Assembly (NCBI RefSeq): GCF_016859285.1
Contig: NC_053422.1
Location: 17,963,001 to 18,027,000 of the forward strand
Length of the DNA stretch: 64,000 nucleotides
Direction of reading: 5' to 3'
DNA from: Xiphias gladius
Lineage: Eukaryota > Chordata > Actinopteri > Istiophoriformes > Xiphiidae
The notes beneath the pieces were generated by a model. The model was not told the origin of the DNA. It did no database searches and saw only the letters and a list, made by a program, of their open reading frames with translations. Below, piece after piece: positions 49,914-61,900 of the stretch (its first letter is position 1; each line of letters starts with the position of its first letter). Position numbers and translations under genes: made by a program.

Positions 49914-52900
49914 CATTAAAGTAATTTTGTAGAAGCAGCTTTTTATTAAGTGATTGATGTGAACCCCTCTCCTGTACGGTCTGTCTGTTATTTCTTTTCT
50001 TTTCAAGGATTGCAAAGAAAATGCTTCTTGCCCAAATAAAATCCAACTATTCTTCAGGAGCAGAGAGCTCCTCTGATAATGAAGGTGCAGATAAAGACAA
50101 AAAGTCCTCTAATAAAGTTAAAAAAGAGGATGATGATGAGGATGAAGAGGAAGAGGAGGAGAAGGAAGGTAACATACATTTTCTAAATATGCCCCCCCCC
50201 CCCCCCCAATTAGCCTCTTCTATTGTGTATTTTCTCAAATGATTTGTTTCTCTCCTTGAAGATGATGAGGATTCAGAAGATTCAGGTTCTGATGTTGAAG
50301 TGAAGAAGCGTGGCCGACGCCACAAATTGCTTCGTCATAAACTCTCGCTGAGCGAGGGTGAATCAGGAGAGGAGAAAGCTGCCAGTAAAGAGAAGAGCAA
50401 GGGGGGAAAGAAGAAGTCAGGGCGGAAAGGTTCGATCTGAATTTCTTTAACTCACTGTGTCATGTCTAACAATATGGGTGCAGATATGCTGAACTCTGTT
50501 TCCTTGTCTTTTATTTGTCTGTCAGTGGAAAGCGATGACTCTGCAGACTCGGATTTTGAGAAGTCAGAGTCGAGTGCAGAGTCGGGTATAAGTGAGGAGG
50601 TTAGCGAATCAGATAACGAGGGGAAACGTCGAAAGACAAGGTAAGGAGAGAGAACTCCATCCAGTCAATACTGGCAATTTGCTTCACCGCCACCCGATCT
50701 AGATTGATCTCCTACTCTTGCTTAGACAGGTTCTGCTTTGTTTCTAGAGCTGCGAAGAAGAAGGATGAAGAGAAACAGAGAAGTTACAAGCAGAAGAAGA
50801 AGCGACGCAGGATCAAAGTTCAGGATTCCTCTTCCAGCAATGAGAAGGTGTTTAAAATGCAATACACTGGGTAGTAATCTTGAACTTTTTTTTTTTTTTT
50901 TTGGGTCATGGCAGGATTTGCCAGGTAGAGGGGCTGGACCCAAATAACGTTTACTAGTCAAGTCGTGGATGACACATAAAATGTGATTTGAACTTACCCC
51001 TGGAGTGTCTTATGAGGATTATTGAGGGCACAAATTAATTATAGGGTTGCTTGGCTACTGATCATAGGAAGTGGATTTTTTTCCCCTAAGGGCTGAAGAT
51101 CAGAGGGCTTAATTTAATGTTCATTTCTGCAGAGTGGAGAGGAAGATGGTGACGAGCAAGACGGAGATGGGCGCAAAGGACGCAAAAAGATCCGCAAAAT
51201 CCTGAAGGACGACAAGCTGCGGACAGAGACGAGAGATGCTCTGAAAGAAGAAGAGGAGAGGAGGAAACGTATAGCTGAGAGAGAGGCACTCAGGGAGAAA
51301 CTTCGAGAGGTAAAAATGAAATGTCCCGCTGTTAATCTGGAACAAAAACTGTATGTTCAAAGCTCTGAGCTGTTAAATTCAATAGAGTAGTGTAATCTCC
51401 TGATAAATCTACATGCAAGGTAAAAATGTTCAAGAGCTCATTCAGCACTGATACAATTTCAGGAATTCCCCATAGGAAATTAGTTACAGGAGGTAATGTG
51501 TAGGTAACTGTATCATGTAGATTAGAGCTGCATTAGTGTATTGACAAAATATTAATCTGCATCTATTATGATAATCAATTAATTAAATGAAAAGCCACTT
51601 TTCATTCAAAAATATAAACTTCTGGTTCAGGTTTCTCAGATGGGATGATTTGCTGCTTTTCTTTGTCGTATTTGAACCAGATATTTTTGCAATTTGGACT
51701 GTTGTTTGCAAAAAACAAACAATTCAAAGATGTAATTTTGGATTTAAGGTGATTGTAAATGTAAAATATGGTTGTTGTTTTTTATTTTTCTGTCTTTTTT
51801 TTATTTGTTTTTGTGGATGAAAGGAGTAATTGAAAAGAATAATCAGAAGAATAACAGACAATGAAAACAATCAGGAGTTGCAGCGCTAGCGTATATGGTT
51901 AATACATAACCACTGTGAATCAGGGAGACTGACAACAGTCCAACCTGTTGCTGATTGTGCACAGTCTGTAAGATTAAACAGCTGTAGACTCTGGGCTTTG
52001 CTTTAAGTAATTAAAGTCCAGAAGCTACTTATTAAAGTGTGAAAAAAGCAAAAGTGGTCCAAAAGAGTCCATTGTCTTTGGCCTCCACTCAGTATGCGCA
52101 TGACAGCTCTGGATAAGCTTGGTGTGATTGTTTTTACTGAAATGTTTAAATTTTTTTTAGAGGCAGAGTTAGAACACGTCTTACTTCCCTTACATATTTA
52201 TACCCGCACAGGGTCATGTGTTGCCAGTTGGGACAATGAATTTCACAATGTATTTGGATTGATATTATAAAATAACACAGCAGCAATTAGTCTCATTTGG
52301 CTTTCTTCACCTTAAATTCAGTTATAAATGTATCTGGGCAGACAGATAAGCTGTCAGATATTTACAGTATACAACAAAACTGACCATACCCCTGGTCAGT
52401 ATCACTAAAATGTTAAATAATTGCAAATCCTGTCCATTTAATATAATTTGATTTGCTTGTTAGCCAAAGCCCAAGCAGAATGAAGCCAATTAATTTGAAA
52501 AAACAGGAATGTTTGGCTAGTTAAACTATTATGAAAGGCCCATAGTAAAGAACCAACTGCAACAATAGTCAGTACGTTGAGCTTTATTTTTGATGAAAGA
52601 TTCAATCCTCCTGGTTACTGATGGTGTTCTGCCATTCTGCTGTTCCTCACAGAGGATTCTTTTCAGCTGCTCTTTGCTGGAGGTTTTTTTTTTCTTTTTT
52701 TTTTTTCTTTTTGTTCTAGCTTCCGCTTTAAAATACTCCAAACGTGTTAAGTTGGATTCAAGTCGGGACATAATTGGCCGGGTCATATTTTTTTCTTTTG
52801 TTATTTAAAAACTTTTGTTTATGTGATTGTTCGGCTTTGGTTTTGTTTTCTTGCTGTGCGTTTGGGATCATTGTCATGTTGGACAGTTCCTCCTGCTGAA

Positions 52901-55900
52901 GTTGTTGAGAAAGGGAGTCATCTTTTCATTCAGTGTTTTGGTAGACAAACTTGCATTCATAGTTCCGTCTCTAAATGTCATCTCCCCTACACCTTTGGCA
53001 CTCAAGCAGCCCCATATCCACAAACACCCAACTCCATGTTTCACGGTTGACACTATGCAGTCACAATGGTAGTTTTGGCAATGTTCACGCTAAACATGCT
53101 GGACCCTATCGGATCCAAACAAATTTATCTTGGTTTATCTGACCAAAGAATGCGCTGCCAATATTCATCAGGCTTCTTGAATCATTTAACATTTAGTGGT
53201 ATTTCATAAGGGTGTACTCAGTTTTGTTTTATACTGCATCTGCATGCAAGCCCTACTAAGTTGGTGCTTGGTGCTGCTTTTAACTTTTGTTTTGATAAAC
53301 AAAAATAGAATAATTATGATGCCTCCATGTCCCACCTCACAACAAATGGTTGTTGTAAAGCTTGCAGTTAATGTTTAATTTAATCTAAATACATTTCATG
53401 TCTGCTGTTTATTTTTGTGTAAAATCACGAAACTAGTAGCAATATTACACAGCAAGCATTCTTGCACTAATTACACTGGCCCTTAACGTATTGGAGGTAG
53501 GCTCTGGCTTCTTGCTTTCAATCACAATTCCTTTTAAAATGAGTCAGTTTTAAAAGGAAGTCTGTGTTTGTGTTCATTAGAAGAGATTAAATCGTACATT
53601 ATCATCAGGGGTTATGATGAACTTGATTATGCTTTTGGGACATTTATCAGAAGTTGGTTATTAGAACGATGAAAACTGAACATTATGACACAGTTGCACA
53701 TTCACAGTTACATCATGAAATAGTGTATCCCGAGAATGTGAAAAGCACAATCAGAGACCTGATTAAAAGTTGTTAAATCTATTTTTCTTTCAGCTAATAT
53801 TCGACTTTACTTTCAAAATAATCTTACATCTTTTCTTGGGGCTCCCTTCTCCCTGCCTCTGATCCTTTTTCAGGTGATTGTGGTGGAGGAGTCTTCCCAG
53901 GTGACATGTCCCATCACCACCAAGCTGGTGCTAGATGAGGACGAAGAGACCAAGGAGCCGGTGGTGCAGGTGCACAGGAACCTCGTCACGAAGCTCAAAC
54001 CTCACCAGGTTGATGGTAAGGACAAAGTGAATGAAGTCCCTAGAAACATTTGCAATATTAGCCAAGACAAGCCTCTACATGTCACAGTGAGATGCTCTGG
54101 ACTAATTTGGCTCCTCCGTATTTGTTTTGTTTCAGGGGTGCAGTTCATGTGGGACTGCTGCTGTGAATCTGTGAAGAAGATCGAGAAGTCTGCTGGCTCC
54201 GGCTGTATCCTCGCCCATTGTATGGGCCTGGGAAAAACTCTGCAGGTAAAGAGGAGGGAGCAGCATGCTTTTCTGGCTGAAAATTACACTAAAGCTGCAC
54301 AATATGAAACAAAGAAGAAACTTATGTTGCATGTGATACAAAACCCACACTTTGGTATGCATGTACTGTCCCTCCTAGACAGTTCAATATTTATTTAAAT
54401 ACATGGTTTTCCTATTTTAAATTGACATAAAACATACAAAAAATGATTGCTTTTGAGGCTGGTATGCTTTGGAAGTAGTGTTAACTAATTGCTAGAGTTA
54501 CTCACCTCAGATTGCCTGCTTATATATTCAGTCACTGTCATGTGTCCCAAGTCTACTGTATCACCTGTTACAACTGTAAGTACTTAATTAGTCGTATACT
54601 GTCAGGTGGAGCCTGTCACAATGAGTGAATCATTATGTTCAAAGCTGTGTGCAGTTGCATTGTGTTTAACTGTAGTTCTCTTTTTGCCCTGTAGGTGGTG
54701 ACATTCCTTCATACTTTGCTGCTTTGTGAGAAGCTCGATTTCACTACAGCACTGGTGGTTTGTCCCCTGAACACTGTCCTTAATTGGCTCAATGAGTTTG
54801 AGAAGTGGCAAGAAGGAATGAAAGATGAGGAGAGTTTAGAGGTAAAGAGTTTCTTTTGTAAAGTTTCAAGTTTTTCCCATTTGACAGCGGAGTGGTGTTT
54901 TTTTTGTGTGTGCGTGAGTGTGTGTGTGTGTGTGTGTGTGACCTTTTGTTCTTCATCACACCCCTGATTCATGACCTCTTTTCCTTTTCAAAGATATCTA
55001 CACAGCATATTGATCTTTGGTGTGTTTAACAGGTGACTGAGCTTGCCACAGTGAAGAGGCCACAAGAGCGAGCATACGCCCTCCAGCGATGGCAAGAGAT
55101 GGGCGGCGTTATGATCATCGGCTATGAGATGTACCGAAACCTGACGCAGGGCAGGAACATCAAGAGCAAGAAGCTCAAAGAAACCTTTCAGAAGACACTG
55201 GTAGATCCAGGTATGGTGTTGCGTAACGCTGCTATGTGTTAGAACTGCACGTTAAAGTAGACAAAATTAAAAGGGGTTCCCCCTTATGTAATGAGAGTGT
55301 GAAAAGGGGGGGAAAAAATCAGATTAAATTTTAACTCTTGTTGTCTCAAAAATGATGTTGATATTGATCCATTTTGTGACGGGGTGGCCTTAGTCTAAAC
55401 AGTCATATGTGAATGAATGCAGCTTTTAAATCACTCCAACAATCACAACATTCGTTTTAGTCTACTTGCTTGTTGGTCCATCACAAAAAAGTATTGTAAG
55501 GAAAGGTGAAGGTGGAGGTGTTTAAGTTTTTCGAGCGATGATTTGTGACAGGTCTGTATTCAAAAGCATATTGTTATGCTTTATTGCAACTTCACAGCTG
55601 ACATCCAATGGGGTTAATGTACTGACACCTTTATGCAGCATTTGCCAAATTAGTCTCTCTTTTATATGTTTGTGTCTGCATGAACTTGCCTGTGGTAAAG
55701 ACTTTGATATTCTTTGTGAATGGGAGTCACTTCAGGAGTGAGATCTGTAAAGTGTTATCAGATAATGGCCACATTTTAAATGAACTAAAATATAAAATAA
55801 TACAATCTGAATTGATTATTAAGGGTTGAAGGATTGTAAAAGAAGTCCATAAAACTACCCAAAAGTCAGCCTTCTGTTATCAACACCAGTTACTAACTAA

Positions 55901-58900
55901 TACCGTTGTGACTATAAGCTAGTCTAACGACCGTCTGATGACTAATCTTTTTCAAATGTGTTTGCAGCTGTTCTTCCTCTTGACATTAAGCTTTTCTTTT
56001 TTCTTGTTCACTGACACCAGGTCCAGACATGGTGATCTGTGATGAAGGTCACATCCTGAAGAATGAGGCATCTGCGGTGTCCAGAGCAATGAACTCTATC
56101 AAGACGAGGAGGAGGGTTGTGCTGACTGGAACGCCTCTGCAAAACAACCTTATTGAATGTGAGACTGCCTGCTTGTGATCCTTATCACAAAAGACAGATA
56201 GTTGTCGTCGGTTATATACAGTCAGGTTTTATTTAGATGATTTTATGCCAAGGTTTTGTGGGGTTGTGGATGTATCTAAAACTTCTAATCTTTGTCTCCT
56301 AACCAGACCACTGCATGGTGAACTTCATCAAGGAAAATCTGCTTGGGTCAGTTAAAGAGTTCAGGAACCGCTTCATTAACCCCATCCAGAACGGTCAGTG
56401 TGCTGACTCCACACTACATGATGTCCGGATCATGAAGAAGAGGGCTCACATCCTCTATGAGATGCTGGCTGGCTGTGTCCAGGTTAAAAAAAAAAAGGCT
56501 ACATCAATTGACTCAGGTTCTCTCTGACCACCTCCTCTTTGTCTCCTAAAGCACATAATCTATTTCTGTTTACCACAGAGGAAGGATTACACGGCACTCA
56601 CCAAGTTCCTGCCTCCGAAACACGAATACGTGTTGTCAATTCGAGTGACTCCAATCCAATGTAAACTCTACAGATATTATCTGGAGCACTTCACAGGTGA
56701 GAACCATGCTTTTTTTTTTTTTTTTTTGAGTTTTTGTTGCACAGGAGAAAAGGGTGTTGAGAATGGCAGTGCCACTTGCTTGCTTGGTCCAAAGTATTTG
56801 GATCTTTTTGGGTGTGAGGAGCAGCAGAGCCTCCAGGGCTGCTGGCAGGGCTTTTACAGAATCAGGTGGGATTTCCTAGACAAGGATTTAGCCTAGTCTT
56901 AGGCTAAAACCAAATTATATCGAAAATGCTACTGGAAAAAGTGCAAAGTCTAGGACGAGGCTAAAAATCCTACTGCACGAGTCTTGTTTCTCTTAAAAGT
57001 GCTCTATTGACTGGATGTCATTTACTAAGACAAGGTTTTGAGATAAATGGAGGGCCTTTCTGGTTTCTGTTTTTCGTGCTGTATTGTTAAGTCGTTTAGT
57101 GGACTTTCCTCTCTGAATGTGGCCCATGGTGTGTGTGTGTGTGTGCGCGCGCATGTGTGTGTGTGCGCGCGTGTGTGTGTGTGTGTGTGTGTGTAAGAGT
57201 GGCAGCTGGCAGAGTGCCGCAGGCAGGGTTTAAGCCCAGTTTCCCACGTCTCCCTAATGAAGAGCTCTGGGAGAGAGAGAACAGAGGGTGGGGGGTAAAA
57301 GGGGGGAATGTGGGGGCATAAAGGAAAGGGAAAGAAATTTTGAGGCAGGAGGGGCCAGAGGTTTTACACCAAAAGCGAAAACAAAGAACAGGAGAGCCGG
57401 TATGTAAGAAGAGGAGTGAAGGAGACGGGGGGGGGGGGCGTATGTATGTGCTGTGGCTCATTAGGCTAGGTTGTCCACAGGGAACAGTGCTGTTGTTGTG
57501 ACTGTGGCTCTGGACCTCCACAGTGGTGTCTTAGGACCCAAGACCAGCAGTCAGTCTGCAGGGTGACAATGGCAACAAATGTTCCCTCCTTTTGCCACTG
57601 TTTATGTAAAACCCACCATACTTCTAACCTCCTGGGGTCAGTGCAGGCCAACATCCAGAGCAGGTAAAATGTTAACATTCAGCAGCTGCCCCTCACTTAA
57701 ATCATGAAACCGCTGATTGAACAGATCAGAGTATACACGTTCTGGACCGGATATTTCTGTTAAAAGAACTGCTGATGCTTGGTACTTGTTTTTTATGTGT
57801 TTTGTGAGGATAAAAATTAATTCACTCCAATTTATCAATAGTCAGATGGTTAAGGGTAGAGGTCAAGGTTTACGTTTTGTTGCACTACGTTTTCCACACT
57901 CGTTAGTATGTATAAAATGATTGGGGGCATGCTGTCAAGTACATAATGCAAACACACATCCATCTTCCTCCTCACACTCTTTCCCTTGTGTGCAGGTGTG
58001 GGGAATGCTTTGGAGGGGGGCCGGGGCCGTGCGGGGACCAAACTCTTCCAGGATTTCCAGATGCTCAGCAGAATCTGGACGCATCCCTGGTGCCTTCAGC
58101 TGGACTACATCAGTAAAGAAAACAGGGTAGGGCTGTGGAAGATGAGACTAAACCACACTAAACACAAATTCAAAACCTGGCATTACATTAGCACAAATCG
58201 CACACACTCCGGGGAAACAATAGAAACGCAGTGCTGACAGGTCATGCACCACAGGAGAACAACACACATATTGCCCCTCGGCAGAATTTTTCCCTTATGC
58301 ATCATTTCTGCTATTCACGTTCCAGCTCTCAGTGTTTGCTTGACCTATATCACCGCACATTCGAACCTCACACAAGTGCACTCTCTTGCAGGGTTTCTTT
58401 GACGAGGACAGTATGGACGAGTTTATCGCTTCAGAAACAGAAGAATCCTCAATGAGCCTGACCTCTGAGGACGAGAAGATGAAAAAGTAAAGATTCACTT
58501 CCTTTCTTCTTTGTACATTTAAGCACAGATGACCTAATTTAACTGCCCTTCTCTATTGGATCTGTTACTCTTGCTGACCCCATCTCTTCCACTGTCCCTC
58601 CTCCCGAATAGGAAAAAGAAGCAAGGGAAGGGAAAAAAGAAGGGATCTGATGACTCGGACAGTGATGATGTGGAGGTCATCAAGGAGTGGAACACCAGCT
58701 CTCGGGGCAGAAATGGAGAGGGCAGAAACAGAGCAGAGTCTGTCGATGAACGTAAGTCTGGTGTATTTACTACATATTAAGGAACATTATGACCAGAGCT
58801 GTATGTATGGGAACTTCCTTTGCAAAACAATTCATGCCATTCACCACCTATTTCCGTGTATAAATGATAGTAGCCTTGCAGAAGCCAGCCTGAATGATAC

Positions 58901-61900
58901 AAACTCAAGTTTTGTTCCTAGATTTTCTGAAAAATATCCACTTAGAGTTGATTGAGCCTGGAAGCCAGAAATTTGGGAAAATTTGGGTCTCCGGGGACTA
59001 GAAGACAACCATAAACAGCATAATGTTTAAAGTTTTGAACTAAGTGCTGTATCTAGGTTTGTGGTTCTGACTGGTAAAAGGTGATCCAATCGGCTGAGAA
59101 GCATGAATTAAATCCCTAACCCAAGTAAATGCCTTTTGAGCTGGTTTTGCAATGCTTTGGTGGTCAATATATTACAGATGTCATTGTATCATTACATTTA
59201 TAAAGTTAAAAATGATAAAACTGGTGTCAAATTAAAATGTAAACAAAAAGACAGCAAGCATGAGAAACTTGATTGACCATATAAACCTGGAAAACAGAAT
59301 AAAAGGACATATATTTAATGACAATCTTGCTTTGGTAACTAACTTCTGCACACACTGCAGGTGCAGTGTAGCAGAACAACGTGTAATAGTGAAGCTCAGT
59401 AGTGGAAGCTTGATGCTTGTTGTCCTGAGTCTTCACTGACTGCATGAAGACTACTCTGTAACTGTATGTATCACAAACAGCTCGGCCATCTGGCTCAGCA
59501 CCAGGGAGTCCCTCTGCTGACTGGCACAAGGAGTTTGTCACTGAGGCTGACGCTGACATCCTGGAGCACTCCGGAAAGATGGTGCTCCTTTTTGAGGTCC
59601 TGCGCATGGCCGAGGAAGTGGACGATAAAGTGTAAGTCCCTCTGATTTTTTTCTGTTAAGCTGCTGGTTTTCAGTATGATACTTTCGTGTATAAGTATTT
59701 GAACAGTGACTAATTTTTTTTTTATTTTTAATTTTGCCTCTGTACACCACCACGATGGATTTGAAACAAACAAGTCAAGATGTGATTGAAGTGTAGACTT
59801 TCAGCTTTAATTCAAAGGGTTTCCGACAAATATGTGGCCTGTTCGCTCGTTATTTCATGAAAAATTAATCAGATAAAAGGTCGTGAGTTGATTCCGAGTC
59901 TTGAATTTGCATTTGGTAGCTGTTCATGGGAACTCTCAATATGCGGTCCAAAGAGGTGTCAATGCAAATGAAGGACGCCATCAGTAGGCTGAAAAAACAA
60001 AACAAAGCGGTCAGACAGATGGCAGAAACTTTAGGAGTGGCCAAATCAACAATTTGGTACATTCTTATAAAGAAGGGATGCACTAGTGAACTGAGCAACA
60101 ACAAAAGGCCTGGAAAACCACAGAAGGCAACTAAAGTGGATGATTACAGAATTCTTCCCTTCGTAAAGAAAAACCCTTCACAACATCTAGTCAGGTCAAG
60201 AACACTCCGAGGAGGCAGGCGTATCATCATTCAAAGTCTACAAACAAGAGATGCCTTCATGAATGTAAATACAGAGGGTTTAAAGCAAGGTACAACCCAG
60301 TGGTAACACTCAAGAACAGAAAGGCCAGATTAAACTTTGCCAGTAAACATCTAAAAAAAGCCTGCCTATATCTGGAACAAGATTCTTTGGACAGATAAAA
60401 CCAAGATTAACTTGTACCAGAATGATGGTAAGAGAAGAGTATGGAGAAGGAAAGGAACGGCTCATGATCCAAAACATACCACGTCATCTGTCAAACGTGG
60501 TGGAGGCAATGTTATGGCATGGGCATTTATGGCTGCCAATGGAACTGGCCCACTGGTTTTTATGGATAATGTGACTGCTGATAGAAGTAGCAGGAGGAAT
60601 GCTGAAGTGTACAGGGCTGCTAAACTGATAGGATGGTCCTTCAAAGTGCAGATGGATAATGACCCAAAACATACTGCGAAGCAACCCAAGAGCTTCTCAG
60701 GGCAAAGAAAATGGAATATTTGTCAATGGCCAAGTCAGTCACCTGACCTAAACCCAATTGAGCATGCTTTTCACTCACTGAAGACAAAACTGAGGGCAGT
60801 AAGACCCACAAACAAGCAGCAACTGAAGGTAGCTTCAGTAAAGGCCTAGCAAAGCATCTCAAGGTAGGAAACCATTTGGGGACATTCATTGGTTGTAGAC
60901 TTGAGGCATCCATTGACTGCAATGGATTTTCATTCAAGTATTAAACATAATCCTGTTATATTTCCAATTATATCGGTTTGTCCAATTACTTTTGAGCCTC
61001 TGAAATGAGGGACTATGCATAAAAATGACTTATTCCTGAACGATTAATGGGATACTTCTTGTAAAACCCCTTGAATTAAAGCTTAAAAGTCTACACTTCA
61101 ATCACATCTTGATGGCTTTATTTCAAATCTGTTGTGATGGAGTACAGAGGCAAAATTATGAAAATTGTGTGACTGTCCAAATACTTATGGGCCTAGCTGT
61201 AACTGTTGTTAAGTGATACTGGTGTAACTTCGGTCTTCGTGCGTCCCTCAGGTTGGTGTTCAGTCAGTCTCTCATCTCTCTGGACCTAATTGAGGATTTC
61301 CTTGAACTGGCTTGCAGAGCTAAAGATGAGGACAAACCCTCTCCATACAAAGGTACGTTTTTTTTCTGTGCAGTCTGACACGGCCTGTTTTATTCAAGAA
61401 GTTTTAACTGTACTCAGTCGACATGTCTTAACCTTACTTCACTAACTGATCCTACATTTGCCTATGATCAACTTCCCTCTGCATGTTATGACTTAAAAGG
61501 CTGTTCTTGGTTTCATGATGTGCTAAAATCACCAAGCAATGTTTAATATTATAAGCGAGCTACTTACTTATGGAGCTCGAGGAGCCCAGTTGTCTGTCCC
61601 GAGGTTCATTTTTGTGGTTTTACACTGTAGTCTTTGAACTGAACTGTGTGTGAGATTTAAAAAAAAAAAAAAAAAAAAGTTAACATAGCTTTGGAGAGGG
61701 CTGAGGTATTTTCATATGGAGATGCATGTTTCACATTCGTAAGACAGCCCACATGCAACATGTATTCTTGTAATCGCTGGTTTGCTTATTACCCTTAAAC
61801 ACACACAGACACACACATACACACTGCTGCTGGTGTAAGGTCATGTTCCTAATTAAACTTCAGCAGCTGTTTTAACTTTCATTTTGAAAATGATTAGACC

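Noticed and set aside
57133..57321. Cys/Val-rich peptide frame ([10 protein letters not shown])
   Set aside because: Translation of the alternating GT/GC tract in an atrx intron.
59926..60849. Tc1 transposase as a domesticated host gene
   Set aside because: Catalytic residues remain, but frameshifts, intact inverted ends and an intronic position indicate an ordinary decayed transposon.
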